Source of the DNA: Mixophyes australis
Lineage: Eukaryota; Chordata; Amphibia; Anura; Limnodynastidae
Length of the DNA: 64,000 nt
Direction: 5' to 3'
NCBI GenBank assembly: GCA_036250195.1
Contig: JAVHZZ010000010.1
Coordinates: forward strand, 108,490,278 to 108,554,277
Part shown: one piece after another, positions 34,562-46,500 of the stretch
How positions within the stretch are numbered: the first letter of the stretch is position 1
How the letters are laid out: the number at the start of each line of letters is the position of its first letter
The notes under the pieces: generated by a model
Databases searched by the model: none
What the model was told of the DNA's origin: nothing
Seen by the model: the letters and a program-made list of their open reading frames with translations, nothing else
Program-made: the position numbers and the translations under genes

Positions 34562-37500
34562 GTAAGTAATAAAGAATTTAACCATTTTAATTCATTTATT
34601 TTTGATTCCAACTATTGCTTGAAACATTAAACATTTGAAATTTGACTTTATATGAACATCTAAAACACAATTTTCTTTCTCTACAAAGTCAGCCTTCCTA
34701 AAATCTAACATATTTGTTTTTGTGTACTGCTTGATGGTCACTGGATCCTAGGTTCTCTCTCACATTTACATCAGATAGTCAGTCACTATTTGTAAGAGTT
34801 AAGTCTAAGTTTGCATCTTTGTGAGTGGGCTCCATCACCATTTGCTTGAGGGATGCTCGGCGCAAGAAATTCAGAATGTCCCTACTTCTAGAGAAACTTG
34901 CAAAAGACCGCTCCCAGTTCACATCAGACAGCACAGACCCCCACCGACCCACCTAAAATCTGTAACCAGCATCAGCGCTGAACAGATTACTAGATAATTA
35001 TGTTTGATCTATAGGTCCCTGTAAAGCTCTATCTATTACACAGATTTGTTAGTATTTCATGAAATAATATGCTCCCCTAGGGGAGGTTCCACTAGCATTA
35101 TATATATATCTATATTTTAAGATAGTTTGGAACGCAATCTGCAACTGTTCTTTTAGTACGTAAGTTAGAACATAGCTAGGGCGGATGGCTGTAATAAGCA
35201 CTGATAGTCTGTGAATTCGTTATTAATTGCTATGGGCCTGATTTATCAAGGGACGTAAACAGCGATTTTGTGCGTATTATCCGCAAAGATCACTCTGCGC
35301 ATGCCCAGAACCGGACCGTACGCCACAGAATACAGCCACATTCAATTCATCTTCAAAGACAAAGGACACTTACTACAGCCTACAATTTCCGGGAGGTATC
35401 AAGGTGAGGAATGTCGTTTGGCCGTAGCCAATGTACAGTAAGCGCGTGCCAAACTCCAGCACACACAACAGCATCCGATCCAACTGTATATTTTGCTCCA
35501 GCTACAGGGCTAGTTTAAGTGCCAATTACTAATAATTACGGCCGTGTATGCATACAATAACAGGTGTATGCAATCAGTAGCAACTGTGAACATTTAGTTT
35601 ATGTACATTAGACATTAATGACATCCTAATAAATGTATTTCATGTGAATTGTATTTTGATATTTTGTCATTAATGCCTACATTATTAACAGGTGACAATA
35701 ATTCAGTATTTTATTTCCTGTGTGCTCTTTTGAGAATTTATATTTCACATAGGTATTGGACATATCCAGGGGTGTAGGAACCATGGGCCGGGGGGGTACG
35801 TAGAGGGGACTGCTGCCCCCCCATGATTTCTGCTGGGTAGGCAAAGACTGCGTTTTGCTCCCCCCCCCCCCATGAACTTCTGTGCAAAACCCTTCATGCT
35901 CCTTTCTGAAGTCATGGTATCTGTTCTAAATTAGTGAAACTTTTTTAAATCATAGATTATTTTAGTACAACTACAAAATGTTCTTTGATATAGATTGCCT
36001 TAGTAGAGATTTAATACAGATTTATTGTTTTGTTTATTTAAAAAACTCTAAGTGTTCCGTTCATAAACATTTAATACATAACCTGTATTGATAATGAGCA
36101 ACTATTCACTTTCCTTTTAATCTGAATTTCGTGAGGTGCGTCCAGTAACAAACATGAGATACAGCAATTTGCATTTATAGCACAGACCATAACCCGTGAG
36201 GCAGTGACTATAGATTTATAAATACTCCCAATCAAATGACGAGATTAGGCTGTCAAAGAAATCTGAATAAAAACTAGGTTAAGGACTATGATTTTTTTTT
36301 TTTAAGATAAACAATTGAATTTATCTATCTTTCTAACATCCATTGTAATAAATTGGTAGTTAATATTAATAATAATATTTATTTAACAATATATAAATAC
36401 ATTTTTATAGTGAAAAAAACAATGAAACTGGCCAACCCCTGAAACACTGACAAAAATTAATATAGGATTGGGAGTCTTTGTATATCTACAGTCACTCTTA
36501 CAACTGTCGTAAAGCGAGATACCAAATGTGAGAAAAAGGGCCTCCCAGCCCAATAGTAGTCCTTAGCATTTTGCCCCCATAAAATCTTCAGCCCTACACC
36601 CCTGGGTGTATCCTGCAGTGTCCTGTGAAATAGAGCAGAGCAGGCCTACACCCGTTGTTTGTTGAATTCAGGTGTGCGCTGACCCAAATTATGTGCGTTC
36701 TGAAACAAACGCACGTTGCCCTCAGTATGCGTACCTTGATGAATCAGGCCTTAAATGTTACATAACTTAGTCTACTAATTAACAATATAATTGGTACATA
36801 ATTACTAATCATATTGCAGTGAAATGCATACATTTGGGATAATATTGCGTTAAGGATCCCAGAGACGGGATAACATTGGCATAACGGTATACTATAAAAT
36901 CTCACCTGTTTCATATTAATATTTTAAATATACAAGAAACAGTGATATAAATATGGTCATCTTTGATGTAGGATGTCCACGGTATATTTGTATAAATTTG
37001 TGACAAAGGATATTGCATGTTTATTAACCATCTGGTCTGAGCCAATATAAGTGGAAGGCATTACCTTAACAACAGCATTATCTTGCTCAAAGTCTAGCAA
37101 TAAATCCAGGGAGTCTTCTTTTGTGTGTGATTGCTAATATTCTCAGGAAAGCACAATATTTCTAAAAGTAAATATATAGCCACCACTACATGAACAGTAA
37201 AAAAGTTTTTTCTACTACGCTGATTTCTTGTTGCAACAAAATAATATGGTCAAAAAATTGTTCATCTAGAGTAATTAACATCCAATTGTACAAGCAATAA
37301 TTTTAATATATATAGATAGACAAATAAATGTCAATATAAAGACATAACTACCAGGATACCCCTCAGCTTCATTCAGTTCTTACCAGTAGTTTACGTAATT
37401 TAATATCATTATTTTTATATCATTGTTTGTTGTAATTAATTATGATTTGTTTAAACAATAACATAAATGAGACAAATTGACAATATTATTTACCTTAGCT

Positions 37501-40500
37501 TTGTACCGGCTGGTACAAAAGGTAATATTGGTTTATCGCTGATTAATTGTGAACAGGTTGTACTTAATTGGGGAGGATTTTGTGAATTTATTTGTTGTAA
37601 TCTATGAACCACAAAAGACACAGGTGCTCCTTCAATTTACCATAGCAAGATCCAGTTATAACATATATTCAAAACAAGATTTTGGGATATCTTTCAGCAT
37701 GCATCTACCCAAAGAAGTTGCTCTATTTCAAAATTCATTGCTAAATACCTATTCCACTTGGCTTGGGGCTATCATAAGACCCATTTGTGATATAAAGCTA
37801 CAAACATGTTATGTGCATAACACTGGCAAATTAAACTATAATAAACGTTCCTATTTGATCTATTGCTGGCCTGGTGCTTTTTCAAGCTAATACCACCCAT
37901 AGTTGGGTTTTAAAATATCCATATGGCAAGTGTACTGCCTAAGCCACTAAAGTCTGTCAAAATCAGCTGTAAATGCATTAAGTCATCATCATTGTAATTA
38001 TTATTACTATTATTATTATTACACCTTTTAACTCTAGCTACTTGTACGTTATTAAATGCCTTTACTTTGTACAAATATATAATTTGATAATGTACAATAT
38101 TTTCTTTTTATAGCCCTTCACCTGCATATTATAAAAATGTACTGACTTTTCAGTTTGCCATTGAGCAATTTAACAACAATTCTTTCATTTTACCTAATAT
38201 AACACTTGGATATCATGTATATGACTCATGCTCTGATAGAAAAAAGGCAATAAAAAGTGTATTACAGATATTATCTGGACCAGGACATATGGTGCCTAAT
38301 TATTCCTGTACAGAAAGAGGCAAGGTGATTGCTATTATTGGAGATCACCATTCAGTAACGACTTTACCAATAGCAAAATTATTAGGAGTATATCGCTATT
38401 CACATGTAAGTGAAATTTTATTTTCCTAAAATGGTTGAATACAATATTAGAAATCATAATGGATAGTTGACATGCCAATGTGATTGTGGATAGTTTGTGT
38501 TCTTTGGTGTAGTGTATAAGTTACATCAAAATTCTTGTCACAAGAATCAGGGTTTTGTATTAATATAGCATTATTATTAATTAGATATGTAAGGTGCAAC
38601 AGTGCTCCACAGCTTGATACAGTATATAAGATGAGACATACATAAAACAGGAATATGGAAGGTAGACAAAATAAATGCAGACATGAAAACCAATGGTAGG
38701 GAGGTCACCTTGTCATAACAGAGCTTACATTCTAATTGGAAGAGGACACTGCTGAAGCAAGAGGAGAGTGTGTGGCTCAGAGTTGAGATTGGAAAAGTTA
38801 TGTGGGTAAATAATGGTGGGTAGTATAGGTGGGAGTATTTTTAGCTCTAATAAAGAGATGGGTTTTCATAAAGTCTCTAAATATTGGAAGGCTATACAAA
38901 AGTCTGATTGGTCATGGTAGAGAATGTCATAAGTAGGTGGTAATACAGCAGAAATGTTGTAGGCAGGAGTGACAGATGGATAAGAGAGTCAAGACGCAGG
39001 TCAGAAGCCGATCTAAGAGGCCAAAAGGAAAGTATTTTGAAGTGAGATTTGAGATCCATGAAGGGATGTGTTCTTGAGGGCTTTGTAGGTAAGGATGAGT
39101 AATTTAAATTGGATTCTGGAGGACACAGTGAGATAGTGTAGGGATAGTGTAGGCGGCAGATTTGGACCATTGAAAGAAGAAGTTCAGTCTTGCAGCTGCA
39201 TTTACATTCGATTGAAATGGGGAAAGATGGGTGAGGGGAATGCCAGATTACATAAGGTTGCAGTTGTCAAGGCGGAAGATGAAGCGATAATTGGTAAGAG
39301 TCTTGGTAGCATCTTGGTTACAAACAGGGCAAAATCTGGTAGGACAACAGGACAGGGTGTTAGGAATAAAGCAGAGGGTGAAGTCAAGTTTAACACCAAG
39401 ACATCTCACTTGAGGGAAAATTGTGGTGTTATTAATGGTGAGGCATATTTGAGAGGATGTGGTGAATATAGGTGGATGGACGATGATAAGTTTTGCTTTG
39501 GACATGTTGAGCTTTGGGAAATCCATGTGGACATAGCATAGAGACAGTTGCTTACAGGAGATAGTACAGAAGGGTACAGGTCAGGGGTGGAGATGTAGAT
39601 ATGGGTGATGAGCCCCCTAGGTGGTACTAGACCAAATGAGTTAGTTTAATAAAAGAAAAAAATATACAGTGAGTAAAGTAGAGGGACAAAATTAGAGCTT
39701 TGTGGGACCCCAACAGATATCAGTAGTGGAGGTAAGGTTAATATACCCCACTAGCTCCATCAATACTTACCTATCCAGGAATTGTGTTGGTGTCCTGAAG
39801 TGTACCACCATCTTGAATATCCGATAGCTGGATACTTGAATATTCATGATGCAACATTCATAAAGTACAAGTTACTTTATCACATTTTCACACAGGGACC
39901 ATAGAACAATGTGAGATTTCATTAATAAAAAAAGATATCTTAGCAGAATTGGAGAGACAAGAAGCAGAGACATAGAGAGATAGCTCTTAAGTTTCAACTG
40001 AGTAAAAAAGCTATTAAATATGTATAAAATAATGCTCTATTGGCCTATTACCTATTTAAGATATTGACAGACTATTTAAAGCGAATACCAAATACATCAT
40101 GGATGCATAAGATTAGAAATGAAGGAAACATTGCTGCCAAATTTTAAGTTGAATATCAATGTTTCATTCCTGGTTTATCAATTCCTGAAGGTTGGGCTAC
40201 AAAATGTTTTGGAATTTGGAACAAAATGTTTTTTATATATAATATTTGAATACAACAAATTCTATAGAATTATCAAACATAACAAATGAAACAAATGTAA
40301 ATTATTAGTGACCAGTGGAGTTTTATTCTTCTCAGCAGAGATCGTCTCAGTTATCACCTAGCAGCAAAATCATCTTTTAAAATATACATTTTATAAAATA
40401 TATTTTATATTTTTTAAAATATATTTCAGCTTTTAGAAAAAAATTTGTGGAATGAAGATTGTGACCATAGCGGCCACATTTTGTGAATCACCACAAGAAA

Positions 40501-43500
40501 GCAAAGACATCTCCACAAAGTCTATTTAGCAGTCCAACTTAATCTAAAATACATTAATGTTATTTTTTACTTATAGATCAGTTACGGTGCAACAAATTCT
40601 GCGCTAGGTGACAGAAATTTTTATCCAACCTTCTTCCGAACTCTTCAAAATGATCGCACTATTTATTCAATGTTATCTAAGGTTCTAGAATATTTTGAGT
40701 GGAAGTGGATTGGAGTTATAGCCTCAAATGATGACAGCGGAGAGGCAGAAACCCAACTACTGACAACATACCTGACCAGAAGAGGCATCTGTGTTGCTTT
40801 CACCATAAAATTGCGTATCTATAATAAAAGATGGATATATAAAAGGACTGCTGAAATAATTAGAAAATCAACTGCCAATGTTATAATATTTTGTGGGACA
40901 TTTTCTCATGCTGTCATAAAATGTCTAGAAGAAATGTCTGATGTTCTCAGTGACAGGACCATTGTCCTTAGTCCTAACTGGGCAAATAACAAATTTCTCA
41001 TGCACAACTTTGTCAGTATATTTAATGGTAGTTTGGTAGTTGACAATGTACCAATAATGATACCAGATATGTTGACCTTCCTTAAGAAAATTAAACCTGA
41101 AAATTACCCTGAAGATAAGTTGCTGGAACACATTTATGCTTTATACTATGGTTGCTGCTCCCCTAACCCAGCATGTTGTTATTATGGTTCCATATATAAC
41201 ATAAGTCTCAATGAATGCTCTGGAAAAGAGCTGATTATAAACCTCCAAAATTTTCACTACTGCAGGATTGTCTCACAAGTGTATTTAGCAGTCAGTGTTA
41301 TTGCTCGTGCGCTACATAATATGCGCTTATTCCTGTACCATGAACACCAAAAAATGGAAACTGACGTCTATTATTTTAAACAGCAGGTAACAAAATATAT
41401 TACAATATAATGGTCTATAACTGGCTTCCATTTAGAAAATGATTTAAAAAAAATAGCTTCTATATGTATGATGCCATTAAATAGATATCATATAGTATAA
41501 ATATAGGCAAATATGGAAGAATTTCATTTCCAAATAAATGTATTACTTGTATGTTTCAACATGCAGCATTTGTCTAAGATCTTAAATCCTTGGAGCAACT
41601 CTCTAATTATATACTGTGACACAACACTGACAGATGACAGACACAACAACTTCTTTCTTGAATAACTATGCTTTTATTGTACACATCACCAATAACACAG
41701 AACACTCTTGTCAGGATGACAACAGGCGACCCTAGCTCTGGCTAGACTTAAACCTCCTGCCTAGTCACTGGCCAACTATCTGGCATTGGTCGCACTGCAC
41801 AAAAAAAAAAAATTAAATACTTTACACCCCCCAAGCTTGACTGACCGGTGACACTCCCACTTGGTCTTTATAAAGGAGTTCTCTACAGGTGCTCTGTTTG
41901 ATTAGCCTCACTGCACACACAGTCTGGCAGCTGCTGTTAGCTGGGAAAGAGAAATACATCCAAACCACCTGAAATCATATAATTTAAATCACACGCTATA
42001 CTTTTACTTTGTCACACATATGTCCTCCACCTGTATATCTTCAACCAATGTGCACTGCTGTACAAATGTGTAACCCTGTCTGCAGCCTTGCCCTGCAGAC
42101 TGTGAGCTGAATACCTACATTTTCTGTTAGAGGCCAGTGGGAAACCACTCCCTTTGTCACAATACTATAACATCATTGGTGATTAGTGTTTTCCTTTGAT
42201 ATTATTTTTTGTTGTGTTATTTCTGAATACTGTATATTGAATGAACAATTAATGACACTTACCATAAGCTGTTTGAGAATGTAGTGCATGTAATCACTTA
42301 CTGAGATGTCACATTAAATCTCATTAAGGGCTATTTATGAAGTGCAAAGAATTGTAGTGCAAACAATGTGTGTTTAACGTCACATGGCCCCACACACACA
42401 ATTGCCACTACCAGACAACCCTGGGCCATGACACTTTTTTTTTTAATCTATTTATTTATTTTTTAACAACTAAAACACCATTCATCATCAACGAGTTTAT
42501 GATGAAGAATGCTGTCTCCTCCAGTATGCTGCAACCTTGACACGCTGTAAATGTAACGCTATGCGGACGCACTTATGGGTTTATTTAGGATTACACATAT
42601 CGCATATTTTACACCAGCGCTTTGGCATAAATCTGGAAAAGTTGGAATGAGCACTTTAGCTCTAATTTTTCAGTGGACATTACCTGAATTTAAATAACAA
42701 CAATCGTCTATTGTTTTTTAGACATTTTAAGTTATCCGCACAATACTATGCTCTCGCTACATTTAATTTTTTTTGTTTTAAAGTTACATCACTATTTGAA
42801 GAATCTCAGATATTCCTATGAAGATGACTCACCTCTAGTTTTCGAAGAAAATGGAGATTTTGTCACTTCATATTATATTCTGAATTGGATAGTTACAGAA
42901 ACAATGGAAGTGATATCATGGCGAGTCGGTGAATTCAGACCATCGGTTAGTGAAGATCGGCAGCTTTTGATCAATGAAAGAACAATTACATGGAAGAACA
43001 GTGTCAATCAGGTTAGGTGAAACCGTTAATAGTTATATATTACAAATCAATGGACAATATTAATTTGATGTTTGTGAATGACCTTAACTATCATTAGGAT
43101 TGTAATCATATTACACTGGTCATAGTTAAGCTATAATAATCTATAGTATATAAACAGATATAAAGTTTGCCTCCTAATGACTACATAACACATGTTGTTT
43201 ACTGATATAAAGGATAGTCTGAGCCGACTGACACTAAATCCAGCTGATGCCAGATCCCAAGGCTGCGCTTCGGAGTTTCCTGCGGTTTATTGGCTTGCAG
43301 CCATCATGTGCTCTGTACTATAGTTTCTACATGTGTGTTCATTTATAAGGCATACACCTAATAGTGATGCTGGGACACAGATAAATGACTACAACTACAC
43401 ATCACAACGTAATACTTCACCAAGTCCGTCCAGGTGAAATTAACACACATAAAAGACAATTTAAAAGTAACTGGAAGCAATAAAGAAATAACACTTTACA

Positions 43501-46500
43501 CAATTACACAATCAGTCAGATACAAAGGGCCATCTTACCCTGAATAACATTATCTAGGGCCTATGCAAAAAAGGATATAATGTTTCAAAGCAGTGTAGTC
43601 AGGGAGTGGGAAAAGCAGTAGATTACTTGGCTATATAGGAAGAGATATTAGTAGCATGAGTAGGTTATATCTCCACTTTATAGGTCACTGATAAGACCTC
43701 ACCTCAATTGCTATAAAAAAATAAAATTGAAAATAATTCAGAGAAGGGCGACTAAAATGGTGCATTTGCTGCATAACTAAACTTATAAGGAAAGACTTCA
43801 GGAGTTGAAAATGTCCAGCTTAGAAGAGATAGAATTTGAAAAAATGAGAGGAATTCTAAAACAACTTTGAAATTGAAGGGAGAACGACTAAAAAGTAACA
43901 AAGAATGTTTTTAAAGAATGAACGATGGATCCATAGAATAGTCTCCCAAGAGTTGTGCTGGGGAGTCATCCAGTAAAATAATTCAAAAATGGCTATTGTG
44001 AAGATTTACATCTAAAATATTTAAAAAAAGTAACATTTCCAGAAGAACATCACACAAATATATTGTCTCCATCACAGATCCCAGACTCTCGTTGTTCAGA
44101 AATGTGTTTACCTGGGAGCAGGAAGATCTCAAGACCTGGAATCCATCCCTGCTGTTATGACTGTGCTCCGTGTTCTGAGGGAGAAATATCCAATACAACT
44201 GGTACATTTTATGTGCTATAAAATAACTATAGCTGTTATATATAATTATAACATTTATTGTATTCTTAGCTTACCCTCACCTACAGCAGATGGCCTTGGA
44301 GGCAGGTATGTCATCCATAATCTCTTCTACTCTCAGTAAGTAAAACATAACCTTATGAAGGACCTTACTAAAAGCTTAAACTGTAGCTTTAGTGAAGTTT
44401 TACTAAGCCATAAAAAAACTACAAAGATCTGCCTTTATTTTTCAGTCTAGTGCTGCTCTCCATAGGCAAACCGAGGGGGTTTCCAAGCACCTGGAAACCC
44501 CCCTTCCAGCCTGGGGCACTGTATAATTGAGATGGCTGGACCCTGCTCCCGCTTCACACGGCTCTGCTCGAAAAGGGAGAGCTGGTCACACCCACTGGTG
44601 GCGTGGTTTAGAAACCCCCCTCTACAAAACCTGTGTTTGCCCCTGCTCTCCTCCCTACTACTAAAGCCAGCCATATCCCTCTGTAACTTCTGATTTCTAG
44701 TTAATGGGGAGGGGCATTGACAACCCCACTCCCTGTTTCACACAGGACAGCAGCAACAGCAGAGAAGAGAGTGGCACTGGATCAATGCTTCGAGCTATCC
44801 ATCAGATCTTTGGAACTCTGCACCTGTAAAAGAAGTTTTGATCTTTTGTAATTAAGCAATGTATAGCTTGAATAGAAATAGTTTATGTAGGAGCCAATTA
44901 GTAAAAAATGTTTAAGGTACAGACCTTCATAGCTAAAGGAGTTGCAATTAGATTACCAACTGATTTGTCAAGGGTAAGAAGGTTTACTTTGAATCCCCTA
45001 GAAATAACTCATTTATAGAGATAAGAGTGAGACAAGAAAAGGAGAGAAGTCTGGAGAGAAAGATTTACAGATGAGCAGGGTCCTCCATACCCTTTGTTTT
45101 CATGTCTGCATTTATTTTGCATGTGTTTTATGTCCCTGTTTTATGCATGTCCTGTTTTCCCGACTGTACGGCGCTGCGGAGCACTGTGACTCCTTACAAA
45201 TCTACGACAATAATAATAATAATAATAATAATAAGTGTGTACTCTACCAAAAACTAAAGTGTAGAGTAGAGTTTCCTTTAAAATGAATTTTGTGAATCTC
45301 TGATTTCGTAATAGAAAGCCATGATATTAAAATCATTGTGCTTTATTTTTGGAAAATGTCAATATAACACATAATACATAAATAAAATTAGTAAGAAAAA
45401 ATAATCAGCTACTATTGCTGGTGTATCTGCCTACAGAACACGGTAATAATATGAGTGGTGACTCTTTATATCACACTCAATTCTTCATGTATACTAAAAA
45501 TTTATATTATTATCAGTATTGTTCCACCCCCTTCCTAATGCCTTGGTCATGCTTCATCAGGATGCAGTGAGTTGTATTAAGAGCAGGTGAGGCAGAATTC
45601 TTCCTCCCTACACCCCCCACATCATCAGTCACCGTGTTACAGAGATATCAGTTATGATGTTGTCTATGTTTATTGTCCTTAGTATTCCTGATTCTTTTAC
45701 AAACTTAAAACGCAGATAATTCATAAACACTAAATGTGCAAAATGCTAAGAATTAATTTAAAGTAATAATAAATTGCTGAATATATATATAGGAATACTC
45801 CAAGCTCTGCAGAGGGCTCAGTGGTCCTACGAGCGCCAAGTAGATAAGACTGGTCGGCACCATATCCTTACCAAGTAGGCAGACGAGCATAGCTCTCCAC
45901 AAAGACCATCAAGCCAAACCTCGTACAAGTTAGCAGAACACTATTTGTCATTTTGATATCTTAAAGCAACTCTGTTATCTATAAACTGCTGTCACTAAAC
46001 TCCTGGCAGATGATTTCACAAATTAGAGATGTATTTTATTCTACCACTTAGTTTTGCAAGCAATTTATTTCTAGAAATAAAGCTTTCTATTGAACTTTAA
46101 TATTTGTCTCTATAAATGAGGGTATATATTTGTCCACAGTGTGTAAACCAAATTTACTTACCCGCTCTTCATAAGTTATCACCTCTATTTTATACAGTTG
46201 CCCTCAGAACCTTTTGAAGTTTCGCTTTCTTATTAAAAGTGCCAAAAACCGTTCCCATTATCATTAATTTGACTTCATTATTTATGTATTTTTGCAGATA
46301 ACGAAAATTGCATTAAATGTCAGGATGATGAATGGCCGAATATAAAGAGGGATTTGTGCATTCCCAAAAGTGAAGACTTTCTGTCCTACACAAATGATGA
46401 GATCTCTGAAGTTTTTATTTCTGTCTCAGTTTTCTTCTGTTTCACAACTCAGCTAATATTGGGAATTTTTATATCACATCAGGATACACCTATTGTAAAA

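Larger units (their letters stand above)
34562..38113 (+). other. Intron 1 of gene B
   Basis: 3.55 kb, holding a nested pair of DNA elements (35234-36750). The open frame at 37549-37890 has no family features and no counterpart in gene A. Confidence 0.6.
44202..46297 (+). other. Intron 5 of gene B
   Basis: 2.1 kb. It contains a GC-richer stretch at 44455-44660 with inverted GGCAAAC...GTTTGCC phrases (a possible MITE) and a LINE tail at 45160-45234. No exon is recognisable. Confidence 0.5.

Noticed and set aside
37549..37890. A 113-codon gene in intron 1 of gene B
   Set aside because: No domain, no signal, no counterpart in gene A, and AT-rich codon use like its surroundings.
39170..39541. 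123-codon plus-strand frame
   Set aside because: Antisense of the minus-strand LINE ORF2.
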